64,000 nucleotides of DNA from Metallyticus violacea (lineage: Eukaryota; Arthropoda; Insecta; Mantodea; Metallyticidae): contig CM060846.1 in assembly GCA_030762175.1 (NCBI GenBank), positions 235,663,512 to 235,727,511 of the forward strand, given 5' to 3'. Each line of letters begins with the position of its first letter. Within the stretch, counting starts at the first letter, position 1. Made by a program: the position numbers and the translations under genes. This document shows, piece by piece, positions 21,620-34,300 of the stretch. The notes below the pieces were generated by a model. That model searched no databases. It was given only the letters and a program-made list of their open reading frames with translations, and had not been told where the DNA came from.

Positions 21620-22851
21620 GAGGAATACGAAACCTTTCTCCCTTACCCAAAGACTAATTAATTACACAGCGAAATGTGAATAAAAGAACCCGATTGAATT
21701 GCTACTTGACGCTTGCATACACGAAATGTGTCATCCATTATCGCAAGAGGATTAAATGCAATTTCAAAAACCCTATCTAGGTTAAAATAATCTCACTCTA
21801 AAAACTTACATTCGGCTATTAGTTCAATATTTGCTTATTAACGAAGGTTTAAATTTCCATCTCTTCTTCACTGGTAACCCAAGTGCAGCTGTCCTGCCAC
21901 ACGTATTAATAAACCAGTCCATAGCAGTTCACCACACCTTTCTGATTGGTCACAATGAAACATCGTAGCCAACCGTTTAAACCAGGTAATCTGTTTCATT
22001 ATTTGCTACATCATCTATACTAGCGTTACAAGCTGATTCGAAAGCTAGTGCTGCTAACTGGCAACAGTGGAATGAGCTGCAGAGGGAATCTCTTGTTACC
22101 GGAGAAATTTTTGGAGTTTGACTCTCTCCAGTCTCACTCAGGCCTGGCCAGCCGCTTGGAGATTCTTGCTGCTAGTGTCCAAGCGGCTGGCCTGGCCAGA
22201 GAGCCAAACGCCAAAAATTTCTCAGGCAACAAGTGTTTCCTTCAGTAGTTCATTCCACTATTGCCAGTTTGCAGCATTAATTTTCGATCCAGCTTGTAAC
22301 GCAAAGTTAAATTCTTTACCATGCTTGTATTCATTTCTCAAAATAAAGTTCCGGCTTAGATATTTTTTCATTCAGGAGTTTGGTTCCCTCCACTATCGCT
22401 CGGAGACTAGCAGCAAGACATTCCGTCAGGAACTCATTGCACTATGACAAATAGCAGCAATAGCATTCGATCATTTTGTAACGTCAGGTTGGCTACTATG
22501 CAGTGTATCACTGTGTATAATTGAAAGGGTGTGATTAGCAACTAGTAGTGGTCGCATTTTTAATAAATGTGGCAGAACAGCTGCACTTGAGTTTCTAGTA
22601 AAGAAGTGATGGAAATTTAGACCTTCATTATGAAGCAAACATTGAACTTCAATAGCCAAATGTAAGTTTGTATAGTAAGATTATTTTAACCTAGATAGAA
22701 TTGTTGAAATTGCATTTAATCCTCCTTGCCATAATACGTTACACATTACGTGTATGCAAGCGTCAAGAAGCAATTCATTTGGGTCCTTTGTTCACAATTC
22801 GCTGTGTAATTAATTAGCCTTTGAGTAAGGGACAAAGGTTACGTATTCCTC
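21620..22851. repeat. 1.2-kb palindrome (foldback-like element)
   Basis: Sequence from tgaggaatacg (21,619) inward recurs in reverse complement inward from cgtattcctca (22,852). Anchors: 21,640-21,670 with 22,805-22,832 (ttaattacacagcg), 21,700-21,720 with 22,750-22,770 (cttgcatacac), 21,775-21,800 with 22,680-22,704, 21,865-21,990 with 22,480-22,640, and 22,060-22,160 with 22,178-22,255. The innermost 20 bp (ggcctggccagccgcttgga) is perfect with a 17-bp loop. Arms are about 540 and 670 bp; the right arm has about 133 bp extra because a 55-bp segment near 22,241-22,300 recurs at 22,431-22,485. Arms look roughly three-quarters identical. Flanks outside do not match, so it is independent of the large inverted duplication. 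It is locally GC-richer. No transposase is inside. Confidence 0.8.
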
Positions 22852-22978
22852 AGTGGGTGTGTTAGGTTGCAGTTGGGAAGGAAAAGATTTCACACTTGGA
22901 TAACAGTTCGCTCAAAAAGCAAAACCCTGTTTAGGATTTATGTATTCAAGGTCCAAGTTGCATTAAGGACGTTGAGTA

Positions 22979-24270
22979 TTGAACTCAGATGCAGCTATAA
23001 GCTACTTAAATGCCTCTTTGTTTTCCATTGGTAAATCTACAATTAGTAAAAAGAAGCAGAGTTCTAAGATTCATTCCAAACAAAAGATGAAGATTAAGAG
23101 GGCTTTCAAAGAGCTGTTTACTTATGATGGTACAGAGAAGGAAATTCAGTGGGTCACAGTTCATTTGAAACATTTTTTTATGTCCAAAGCAGATTTTGTA
23201 GATGAGTTTATATCTAAGCTATACAGGTTGAAAAAGCATAATTTCATTGGTAACAGGGATCTCCATACTTTCAAGAGGAAAAAAATTAAAATATGCCCTA
23301 AAGAATCTGTGGTGACTTGTTATTTTGCTGAAATCTGTTCATTTATTGTACAAAATGAGGTCCTGTTATTCTATTGGAACAACTCCAGTGCAACTGCTCA
23401 TCTGTTTGAATTGTACTACAAGAAAAACAATGGACTAAAACATAAGAGTTTTGTTTTCATCTCAGAATGTATGAAACTTACACTGTACTTGTTTAAAACT
23501 TCCAAATAAAACTTTTTGTTTTTTTAGAACACATTTGCTCCCAAACTTGAAAAAGATATTTTCTTTATAGATGGTTCAGCAGCAAAATACAAAGGTGGAA
23601 GAGCTTTGCCAATTTGTGTGACCAATAATGATTTCCAAGAAATTTAAGCAGAGTGACTTTTTTTATGCCACTGCACATGGCAAAGGAATTTTTGATGGTG
23701 TTGGAGGCACAGTTGAGTCTTGCATTAAAGGCCAGTCATCAAAACCCTATCTCAAACCAGATCATAACAACTGAAACAGCTATTTGAGTGGGAGAAAGCA
23801 AACATTCATACAACAGCATTTTTATATACTGCAATAGAAGAATATGTGGAGACAGAGAGATTTTTACAAGTACAATTTGATGATGCAGTTTCAGGTTTTT
23901 GAAACTCATTAGTTTCATGTATTACTCCCAATGTCAACTGATTATTTAGCAAACGAACTACATTCAGCTGCTGAAGAAACTGTTCTACATCATATTAAAA
24001 CCATTCCCAAAATTCAATATGTATATTATGACAACATGACTGGTTTTGAGTTGTCATGTTCCTATGTCAATCATGATTAATGGGATGTATTCTCTCAACA
24101 GATGCCGATGAACATTAAGCTAAAATATCTTTCTTACACCTAGCTGGACCAGCTATATTCTGCTGCAACCCTAAGAAACCAGATGTTTTCACCATGCCAG
24201 AAATTTTTATTCTTTCCTAACTGGATCCAAATACAACTGCAGGAGAACATATCAGCTAACCCCTTAAGGA
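22979..24270 (+). pseudogene. Broken multicopy arthropod ORF (HGKG family), probably transposon-derived
   Basis: An open frame of 176 codons (22,979-23,509) is followed in shifting frames by FFIDGSAAKYKGG (about 23,560), ATAHGKGIFDGVGGTVES (about 23,675-23,728), a LFEWEKANI block (about 23,775) and a C-terminal stretch to about 24,270. The D-G-..-YK and HGKG..DG.GGTV blocks are characteristic of a protein family I know from many arthropod and cnidarian predictions, usually annotated as uncharacterised. Its repeated, decayed occurrence suggests a mobile-element origin, but I cannot name the superfamily. Confidence 0.5.
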
Positions 24271-24279
24271 GATGCTAAA

Positions 24280-26200
24280 AACATTTGGTATGCTACTTAA
24301 GAATAAAAACATTCTTTACCATTAGGAATGAAAATATTTCCAATTATAAAATTCATTGTTGTTACCAAAAAGGAGATTTAAGTTTTGTATTATGCCATTC
24401 ATTAAGATACCACCTTGAAATTTGAAGATGTACCTTTATGTGTATATTTTTTTAGAAAATGTAAAAATTCCATATCTCTGTAAACTGAAAATTAATATTT
24501 TGAGAAACAGTAAATTTTGAAAACATCCACAATGGTGTTATGTTATATATAAAATGAAAACCCTATTCATAGCTCTTTAAGATGGGTCTTCCTCTTGACT
24601 GTAACTATCATAGTTCTGTAGTAAATATAGTTTTAAATATATGGTAGTCAGTAGATTTTAAAACATTTTAGACATTTTTAAACTTAATTTCTCACAAAAG
24701 AGTTGTTAAAAAATCTAAAACATAAAAATCTTAAAACAGCTGCAAAGGTGCAAATGTACAGAAAATCAACCAAATTCATGACATTAAGTTTTTATCCGTT
24801 GCTTGATTTGACATGGCCCTACACACATACCACAACTAAACCACAGAGGCTGCTCTTGCAGTTATATATGTGTATCATATTCTTATGATATTATCTATAC
24901 TATCGAAATCAAGAAAGGTTTAAAAAACTGACATTTCATTTTGAACTGGGGAAAGGAAGACATTAACCATTTTCTTCTGTTTATTTGCACGAACCTTCAG
25001 AAAACCTATTTTTCTTCATTGGCAACAGTTACTTTTCTTTATTTGTAACAGTTATTTTTTCCAAAGAATTAGTTCATTAGAATCACAATCACACACACAC
25101 AATCCCCTAAATCTCATTTGTTCAGAATCAAAGTTGTGATTACTCTCTTCAATAACTTTTACTGCTTTATTGGGTTCACTGCTATGTATAATGTTGTCAT
25201 CTGGTAATTTGTTGAATTTTTTTTATTTCTTCTGGAGTATTCCTAAATAGAAATACAGAATATAATTATAATAACAGAACTTTGAATATTTGTTCTTCAC
25301 ACATACTCAAGCTTGATAGTAAATAAATAACAGTAATATGAAAATAATAATGCATCTAGGTGCATGGGGTACTGTATACCAAAGCTTGACTACACTGGAC
25401 AAACACAAATATAAACAATCATTCTAACTTACTTAATGGTCTGTGACTATGTCAACTCACTTTTAAAAGAGTATTGAATCAATAGCTGGTACAGTTGAAA
25501 GATTTAAGCACTGGCAGGGTTGGAACATACAAAATACAAACAACAAGGTAGAACTTATAGCTGAAGTTACATGCTCTTGCATTAAGAAAAGTTAGAACTA
25601 TTTTTCAGGTTTAAAAGATCATCTACTGCATAAAAGTCTGAGCAAAAAGATTATTCAAAACAATAACTTGACTTTGAGTTTATTATATTGCATTCTCTTA
25701 ATGTTAAGAGGAGTATATTAAAAAAATACAATCCCGTTCTAGTAAACATCATTCTGAAATTAAAATTATTTAATTAAATCATTCTGAAAGTTGCTGATTA
25801 CTGATTGATCTTTTAAGTCATGTCTGAAATACATTTTTTTGATGTGGATGTCTGAATTTTTATGAATATTTTATAGCTGACTGATAATATATGAGTATAA
25901 CTGAAATATACAATTCGATTTTGATAGAATTTTATTGTTTTGAAAGATGATTTATAGTGTGTTGTGAGTTTTGCTTCTGACATTATCTTACTACCTTTTT
26001 TTGTAAAAATAGATATCCATTTAGCGCTTAGAGAATTTCCACAGGAGATTATTCTACACATCTTTACTAAATGAAATTAGGAATAATATACTGTTTTTAA
26101 GTAGAATGTTTCTATTTATAAAACAAGTTAATAATCTAATTGTAAAACATGCTAAACTACACTTTGATAAAATATGTAAAATATAGTTAGATAATTATAG
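24280..26200. other. Spacer sequence, nothing recognised
   Basis: AT-rich DNA with short frames only; a (CA)n-like run at 25,085-25,102. Arm similarity begins at about 26,205. Confidence 0.5.
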
Positions 26201-26204
26201 ATAG

Positions 26205-27119
26205 TTCTGCTTAGTTGTTACATCAGCCTGCAAATCTATCCAGTCTTCCTGAAGATCACTTCTGGAATTTGTAATATTAATAGAAAATATATTTATGTAG
26301 AATGTAATTTTCCGTTTTTCCTGTGATCTTAGAACTCGTCTTTTTGACAAATCATTACAGAGTCATTATGCTGAATGAAGAAATTTACTAAAATGCTTTC
26401 AAGCATTGAAATTACAAAACCTCAACCTATTTGAGATGCTCATTCCATAACTCTAATTATGCAGCAAATGTTTTGACTTTACTATATATATTCATAATAT
26501 TTTGGCAATGATCTTCCAAACAAATATTAAGCTTATTTACATTTTCAAATATGTCACACAGAAATCCTAAGCTGCAAATCCATTCCTCTTTTCTTACTTC
26601 TGGTATATCATTTGATTGTTCACTGGGGAAAGTAGCAATAATCTTTTGCAGATAAAACAAATAGCATAAATTCCAGAACCTATAAAGTCACCTTATACTA
26701 ATAAAAATAAGCTGTATCTTCAGCAGTTTCTTCTATATCCTGAAGCAACTTTCTAAAGTTAAGCACATTATATTTTTATTTACATTAGTCTTTTTGGTGA
26801 GATTAAAGGATTGCTAATTTTGATTAATATTAAAATTAGGGCTTGTTGTAATTTAATGCATAGAAAGGCATAATGAAAATAGTTCTTAATAAGGGCAACT
26901 CCTTTTTGTGTCCAACTAAATGTAGGACACCATCAGTAGCATTCGATACAAATTAAGACATTTCTGGTTGGGCTTCTGCACTGTCATGCACACAGCATTT
27001 AAAATGCCCTTTCCAGATGTAATGCCTCTCAAAAGTTCTAAATCACACAATTTGTTGACATTCATCTCTTCATGAATGTCACATGAATATGGGCAATTGT
27101 GCCTCATTTGTAATGTCAA
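26205..27119 (-). pseudogene. hAT-like transposase relic, right arm
   Basis: Mirror copy of 15.25-16.2 kb. Minus-strand open pieces include NVNKLCDLELLRGITSG with GILNAVCMTVQK (about 27,060-26,965) and SLGFLCDIFENVNKLNICLE (about 26,570-26,515). The DIFENVNKLN block is better preserved here than in the left arm, where it is interrupted by a stop. Typical of ZBED5/FAM200-like hAT-derived proteins. Confidence 0.7.
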
Positions 27120-27129
27120 ATCTTACAGT

Positions 27130-28196
27130 TATAGCTATTAAAACAAGAGTTTTATATTGCATCACATATCTACCAAATGATGACATAATATTTTTAACAG
27201 TAATATGATGAGATAATTTAAACCTCTAAAATGTTGAACATTTTCAGGGCAAATAATTTCACCAATCTTAGACATAGAATGTTTGGTAAATACACCATCT
27301 TTAAAAGAGTATAAGTTCATGCATTTTCTTTTCTTACCCATCATTTTAAATTATTTATTTCATTTTCTAGTAATCTTTTTAACTGATCTAAGTGCCCGGT
27401 TCTATTTCTATATTTGCAATAACAACAACAAAACAACAACAACAACAATAATAATAATTATATTATTAATGATGATGCATTAATTTTAGACCTGATGGAT
27501 ATAAATAGCATTAAAATTTAACACAGAAGCACATATTATTGCTTGGAGCCTATCTTTAAATGACAATATTCAGAATTGGTTTAGAAAATGCCATGTAGAA
27601 ACTTTGCAGCACCTGAGGTATTTATTATTTCCTCCATATTTGCAATCATAATTCTTTTGTTCAGAATGGAATTTTTTTAGTCACATTTGACAAAGAACAA
27701 GTCATTGATACAGATGTTAAGGTAAATGTACCACTGATAGCATTCCTCCATTTTGAAAAGCAGCAGAAGTAGTTGAGGTAGGTAAATATAACATCACACA
27801 TGCAACATATGTATGAATCACAGCTCACTATATGGATATGGTGATGTGAAAAGTTTAAATATAGTTACACATTATCTTATGGAGAGATAGTATATGATTT
27901 GCTTTAATATTTTGAAATTGGGTGTTCTCAAATATCATTATGTTAAAAATCAGTGGTTTTTTCTTATTTGGCAAAAAAAGTGTTCGAAAAAGCTTTGAAC
28001 AATATTGTCATAGAAATAGGGTCTAGAACGTTTGTCAAAGTCCTTTTCTTTTTAAACTGACTGAAAGAGATCAATGTATTTAATAGTTTGATTTTCACTA
28101 GATATTTTTCACATCAACATCATATTTTTACAAAAGTAGATCATATACTGAAATATGTATATATTTCATAGATATTCAGAATTTTTAAAAATTGCT
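27130..28196. other. Arm sequence upstream of right BIR copy
   Basis: Mirrors 14.06-15.24 kb. Contains a compound AAC/AAT array at 27,418-27,478. Sequence just before the exon, including tcctttattaactttcag (ending 28,213), is conserved in both arms and looks like a splice acceptor for an exon that starts in 5' untranslated sequence. Confidence 0.5.
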
Positions 28197-28263
28197 CCTT
28201 TATTAACTTTCAGAATCCAAGTTTAGAAAACTCAGCTAATTAAACAAGCTGGTGATATTCATT

Positions 28264-28765
28264 ATGAGTACTTCAAGTTCTGAATCAGAGGAAGAATCCC
28301 TATCCATGCAGTTGGCAAGGCAACTTTCATTTGTAGGGCATTCCATTGATAATTCTAGTGCCTCTAGTTCATTGCCAAATGAAGCAAGACCAGCTACTTC
28401 AACCTCAAGTTATACATCCAATATGGCGCCTATGGCTGAAGCAAATTTATCATCAGGTGAAACAGGGTCTGTTAATCCAATGGAATCAAGTCCGATGCCA
28501 GACATGAAAAAAGCAATTAACAGTGGTGATATTTTTAAATGTCCATTCTGTGGTATTGATGTGGATAACTGGGAAGAGGGTGATGATCCATTTAAAGAAT
28601 ATCAAAAGTGGTCATTCTGCTGTGACTTCATCAGAGGATTTCGTGTAGTGAATGTACCCATATCACCCAACTCTGCAAATGAAACAGTTGCTACTGGTGA
28701 AGCAAATAACAACAGTGATGCACTGACAACATTGGAAGTTAGATCATTCTCAGTACCACAGACAG
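28264..28765 (+). CDS. BIR (IAP-like) gene, right copy, coding exon 1
   Basis: Start ATG at 28,264 (an in-frame GTG 12 bases upstream is less likely), donor cagacag|gtaagt at 28,765. The product shares the Ser/Glu-rich N-terminus with the left copy (QLSFVGHSIDNSSASSSLPN). The BIR domain is damaged: relative to the left copy an in-frame deletion of about 26 codons removes the first half, so AIN joins directly to SGDIFKCPFCG. The zinc-binding His is Tyr (KEYQKW); the CxxC pair and last Cys remain. The frame stays open and ends with one base of a split codon, as in the left copy. An acceptor upstream at 28,213 implies a non-coding first exon further upstream. It may be a diverged expressed paralogue or a pseudogene. 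Confidence 0.75.
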
Positions 28766-29602
28766 GTAAGTTTTTAAAACATACTTTCTACTTTCAGTTA
28801 TACTTAATTGCAGGATATCACATTTTCTCTTTGCAAGAAGATGTACCAAAGTGCACTTGAAAGAAAATACACTGTGTTATAATTCTAAACTTATATTATT
28901 CCATAAGAATTATAGATTTTTAGTTATTTGCCTGGGTTACTAATTGGCATCAGCTTGATTACAATAAGCAGGCTGGCTACCGATGTGAAACCTTTTACTT
29001 GTGCTCAATTTTTTAGATTAATATTTAACCATTTTATGTCAAAGTGTACTTAATTGAAATAAAGAGCAATAATGAAACCTGGAGTTCTTAAAAAGGAACA
29101 ATAATTACATGTCTAAAGCTAATGAATGCTTTGTTCTTTGGAGTTATCAAAATTGTGTTGGAAAAACTAAAATATAATATCTTAATTCTAGGCTGTATAC
29201 CTATCATATGTCTTTAACCCAAATTAAATGAATTTAAGTGCTGGAAATCTAACTATAGTTCCAGCTAATGCATATTTAGCTACATGAAAGTAAGTTCTCC
29301 TCCTCTTCAAGGAATTGGACCTTGCTAATACCTTTAGGTAGCTTAGTAAATGAGTATAGTAGCAGTATAATCAGTAAAGAAATGTCAAATTCTTAAATAA
29401 GCTGTTTACTCTGCAATGAATGCTTAATATTGTGTAAAAAAAAGGGGCAAAAAATTTATTGATTAGATCTTGCAATAAAAAACACTATATATTTTCTGTT
29501 TTTATACTATGTGCTATTTATGCTTATTTTAGTTATTTATAAGTACTAGACTTTTGAATCAAATGGTTTAAATAGTAATATTTATGGCTTAAATATTAAT
29601 AG

Positions 29603-29782
29603 AACCTGTGAGAGTGAACCATCCATATTTAATTACAGAGAGTTCAGACATTTATCAAAGGAGGGAACCAGCTCAGCCAGAATACAATGCAAATGAAGCA
29701 CATCTGCAGTCATATGAGAGCTGGCCATTCTTATTTAGACATGAACGAGAACAGCTCAATGAACCTGAATTCTCTTCTGCTG
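29603..29782 (+). CDS. BIR gene, right copy, coding exon 2 (first half of BIR2)
   Basis: Acceptor aaatattaatag ending at 29,602, donor gctg|gtaaga after 29,782; 180 nt. Joined to exon 1 it opens with EPVR, as in the left copy, and ends AHLQSYESWP...EPEFSSA plus one base of Gly. This is the N-terminal half of a second BIR domain (canonical R.QS...WP......LAEAGFFY.G). The aromatic FFY is replaced by EFSSA, a notable departure. The frame is open throughout; the left-arm equivalent has a 10-bp duplication instead. Confidence 0.75.
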
Positions 29783-29939
29783 GTAAGACAGCAATTATTC
29801 ATAAAAATAATGTAAATAAACCAAAATCAGAAAGTTAGGACTGTTGTCTTTCAGCTATATAAATATAGAATGGTATTAAATCTAGTTTTATATTGGAAAT
29901 ATTTTCTTTCGCCAAGTCACTGTGCAACTGCTTGCTTTT

Positions 29940-30205
29940 TTAGTGGTTAGCATTGTTGGCAGCTGCCAGGAGATTGCGTGTTTGATTTTTGACATATGGA
30001 GTATACTTGGAATTAGCTGAGTTTGAGGGACCTGGAATGGGGTCAACCCATCCTTTTGAGGAAAATTAGACAACTGCCTGACAGACAGGTCGTGACATTT
30101 TGGTCTTTAAGATAACCAAGTTTGTGGCTCAGGTGATTGCAAAACAACATGTAAACTGGTGGGCTAAGCTTCAGTATCCTGTAGTGTCATATTGCCCAGA
30201 TAACT
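29940..30205 (+). mobile_element. SINE-A, right arm copy
   Basis: tagtggttagcattgttggc (A box region) and a degenerate B-box region gtgtttgatttttg, then the SINE-A body with gaggaaaattagacaactgcctgacag. Mirrors 11.99-12.26 kb and follows the end of the BIR2 exon by about 160 bp. Confidence 0.7.
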
Positions 30206-30769
30206 ATTTTCCTTATTCTGAAAAGTGAATACAAAGTGACATTAGACACTAAAGAACTTTGGACACATTTACAACATTCTTTCGATGATTCCATTCATCA
30301 AAAACTTCACAGTTGGTGGAAAATTTTTAAAATGAGCTCAAATACTATATAATGGCAATAACACAGTACCAGTTTGCTGATCACATACTATGCTGCAGTA
30401 ATACTCTCTATGGATAAAGTCACATGAGGGAGGCATAGGACACAGCAGAAATTGGGATATAAACAGAGATAGTGGGCATTGTTTGAGGCATTTTAAATGT
30501 TAATGACATTGCACCACATTCTTCTTTCCAGTAGAATCCTTTCAGAATTTAATGTGTTACTAACAGTAACTTATCTATGAGCAGTGTATAAGCCATTTTA
30601 ATCACGGTTATAGAATGCTGCTTGTGTGCTCTCTTTACATTTGCATTTGTCATTAGGTTATTTAGATAAGCTTTTTGTGCATCATAATCCCCTATTTTTC
30701 AGAATTTACTAAATATAGTTTATATTTTATTAAAAGAGCCCATCTGAAAGTGTCCCAAATGGCAAATAA

Positions 30770-31060
30770 ACCCACCTATATCAGTCTTGGTCAAGTATTG
30801 TAGACCCAAGACTGCGGGTTCAATCCTGACCAGGGGGATGAATTTTTGTGCCCATTAAAGCTCCAAAGTATGGCTTCCTTCATAAGGGAAGTGAAACCAC
30901 AGGTCCCATTTCATAAATTTACATCACATAAAAGAACCTGAAGACTGAAAGAACAGGCTTCTGAACAAAATTTATCAGCTGTTTCATGCCCTCTAGTTAA
31001 TGGGACGCTGATGACCTGAGAAGTTAAAGAGAATCCATAAATAAATCAAATCATCAAATC
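30770..31060 (+). mobile_element. SINE-B, right arm copy
   Basis: tRNA-like B box gcgggttcaatcctgacc near 30,813-30,830, then the family body (ttccttcataagggaagtgaaacc; gggacgctgatgacctgag) and the tail gttaaagagaatccataaataaatc. Mirrors 11.09-11.41 kb. Confidence 0.8.
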
Positions 31061-31069
31061 TGATTTGTA

Positions 31070-31880
31070 TATAATGTATGTTCTTTTCAGTAAGTCAGCT
31101 AGAGTAAACGAAACACTTGAAAACCATAGCTCTCAATTAGGCATAGCTTTTATTTATTTTTTTAGTTATTCCATAGATCACAGTGCAGTAATGTGATGAG
31201 AGAGATAATAGATAATGTATTTACAAAACACAGAGAGATTGCCTGTATGCTGAATAAGGGACTAAATAAAATATGAAATATATGACTGTATTAAAATGAA
31301 CAGTTATTTTAGGTAAACACAAACATTTCTCAAAATTATCTGTAGTAAAGATTAAAGGTGTAGCAGGTGCATTGAATTATTTTTTTAAAGTTATAAAATA
31401 TAGAAAATTATAAACTCATAATTCATAAGTCATGAAGTCAAAACATTCAAAAGGGGCTTAAAACTGTTAAAAAGCTGTAATATAACAAGCAAAGTTTTCA
31501 GTTGAAAACTGAGTTTTCTACTATTTAGGTAGATTTGGGAGTTACAGAAAACTAATCACCAAGGTTCTAGTGGCAGCATGGAATTACAACCTTTACTTAC
31601 TTCAAAATTGTGAGAACAACAGTTTAAATCATTATATGTTGATTTTTTTTCTTGGGCACGTGCTTTGATATTCCTGAACAAATATTATTATTTGAAAATT
31701 GGAAATAATTGGATATTAAAGGGCAGAATTTGTTCTGTTGGTTAATGCAGACTACAGAGGAAATTCATTGTGCATAGTTTTTGATCAGTATCTATTCTAC
31801 TTGACCTAAACAAATAATTAGGCTGGCATGAATCCTGCATTCATCTAAATCCTTCTGCAAGGTATAGCTGTATGCAAACA
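31070..31880. other. Arm sequence spanning the empty site of the 7.7-kb insertion
   Basis: Near 31,400-31,445 the sequence corresponding to left positions 10,750 and 3,045 is directly joined, showing the pre-insertion state. No gene seen. Confidence 0.6.
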
Positions 31881-31889
31881 AAGTATGTA

Positions 31890-32890
31890 GAGGTGTTGTT
31901 ACTCTATGTAGAAGCAAGATATAATGCAAGGGAAGCAAGATATTTTTATCAAGAATGATTTCCAGAAAGAAGGTGACTAAAAATGGATAGAAGTTGAAGC
32001 GTTAAAGGTGCCTGCTAAAACAGTATTAATCAAAAGCATACTTCTTGTTCAGGATGTCCAGTAACCTCTGTAATTAATGAAGAAACTGTGCTTAGTGCGA
32101 TTGAAAATAATCAACATTCTTGTTCCAAAGCCACAATGTAAACATTACCTGCATCTGTGTTTTGCCTAATGTAATGTAATAAATGTCATCCCTTCCATAT
32201 ACAGCTACACCAGGCTATCCATGGACATGACAGAATCTTGAGTGGTACTTTCTTAGTGGTTGCTGCAACTTTGAATACAGATGAATGCTTAGGGAATGAG
32301 CCCTTAGAGATGAAGCTACATTCCTTAATAACAGAACTGTGAATTGTCACATTATGCAATATGGAAGCATAGATAATCCTCATTGGATAAGAGAATCTGT
32401 GTTTCAGGTGCATCAAAGCATGAACATTTGGCTGAGGATACTAGGTGATAAATTAATTATACATAATTTTTTCAAATGTACCCTCACAGAACTACAGTAC
32501 TTCCGTTTTTGCAAGAAGAGCACATATTAAAGAATGTGCTCTTAATGAAACATGTAAGAATGTGGTTCTAGGAGGACAGACTGGCCCTACAATGGTGTCT
32601 GATTATTCGAAACCACTTGCACAATGCATACCTGCAACATTGATTAGATGACCCTTTCTCTTGGTCAGCTAGATCACCTGACCTAACCCCATTAGATTTC
32701 CTTGTATGGGGTTATTTCAAGGAAAGCATGTTGTGATGTTCAGAATGTCTCTTGGGCATCATGCCCAAGTTTGCATTAACTATAGAGGATGCTATTTTAT
32801 ATACTTGCTTTGATAATCAATGTGATTTAATGAACTGGAAGTCCTCTACTCCATGTACTTACAGCTATGACAGCTTATTTGACAACAAAC
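31890..32890 (+). pseudogene. Mariner/Tc1-superfamily DDE transposase relic (right arm)
   Basis: Mirror of 1.56-2.7 kb. Readable blocks: a SVINEETVLSAIENN region (about 32,065), the NCHIM...NPHWIRE block (32,340-32,400) with NIWLRILGDKLI following, and SARSPDLTPLDFLVWGYF (about 32,668-32,720). These match, in order, an arthropod DDE family in which NPHWxRE and SPDLxPLDFFLWG flank the catalytic region. Frames are broken at several points. Confidence 0.7.
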
Positions 32891-32999
32891 ACCTATATTA
32901 AGGCCAATATAAAACAGGCTGTAATAATTTAAGTATATTAAATGCAATAATTATATGATCATAATTATCATTTTTGTTAATATCTTGGTTCATTGTGAA

Positions 33000-34300
33000 A
33001 AAGAATAAAGCTTGAATAAAAAAATGTATCACAGAACACAAGGTTTGAACCACCAAGCTACAGATCCACTGATCAGTTATGAGCTGCTACTGAACAGAAC
33101 CATGACAAACACTTGCTGTGCCTCTCTTCAAATAAAAAATTTTGTATCATCCCACTTTCAGATCTACATGAAACTACTATTTGAAGCTTTTTCTGTTTCT
33201 TTGCATTCATGCATAATAAATCATTAATGCCAGCTAGGTACAGAAAGTAATAAATATATTACAAAATTGCAAGAAATATAACTACAAAAGAAAGTATTGC
33301 AAAACAAAATGGCAAATTTTATACATGGGATTGTAATTTGCAGCTTGCATATAGATAAGAATACCAAGGGGTACATGATTGAAACTGTATAGATAGTTAA
33401 CAACATTTTACAATAAGAAATTATCAGCTTCATCCTTGGCCACAGCCAAGATTTTTGGTTCTGAATATTATTGATACCTAGTGATTTCTAGTTCTTTAAC
33501 TGCTGCAAGTAAATAGTTTATTGAAAGTCATCCTTTAATATTTTTGTACTCTTCTTATGGTGTCTCTTATAATTAAAAGTTTCATTGTTGAAATTAAGTA
33601 AATTGACATTATTTATATTCAACAATGAAAGTGCATACTATGGATGTTAAAAGGATTCATGTCTTCCTTTTTAGTGTTTTCTTACATAACTGTTAGCTGT
33701 TTTATTCCAGGTGAAAAGAACTGTTCTGTAGATTATGAATTTCTGCTTAATGTGAATAAATGTTTCAGTGAAGAACCCATCTATGTTATATACTATACAA
33801 GACTAGCAAATTTTAATGATTGTTTAGATGTTGAGTGATTGTTATTAACAGTTTTGTAGTTTGGCATGTATAATTGGATACTCTGCAAACATTTTTTAAA
33901 CATTAATAGTGAGGATGTCAAAAAAAATAATGCATATTCAAGGAGATAATTCTATCAAGAATATAGTTAAGCAGTCAAGAACGAAATGTAGAGCATACCA
34001 AAATGTGCAAGAAAAATTATTTCAGAGAAAACTATTGAACCGCTCTGCAAATTGAAGTGTGTATTAATCCATTATTTTGGTTTCAATGTCAGTATTAGCA
34101 ATCATTATTATTAAATAAATTATTAATTTTTGTATTAATTGTTTTAAAGAGTTTATAACAGACTTATATGCATATGCATTTTAGATGCAAACACCGCTCC
34201 TTCATGTACTGTAAGAAGAAAAGATGCAGATATTTGGCATTTTCCATAACAAATATGAGGTGAATATCTACTTACAAATGCTATTTGAATGGCATGAATA
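33000..34300. other. Outer part of right arm
   Basis: Mirrors 1-1.55 kb without the SINE-A at 266-606. A tRNA-like B-box sequence (ggtttgaaccacc, 33,042) hints at a further degraded SINE head. No gene supported. Confidence 0.45.

Noticed and set aside
22048..22447. Overlapping frames of 66 and 109 codons
   Set aside because: They lie across the centre of the palindrome, where mirror sequence produces chance frames.
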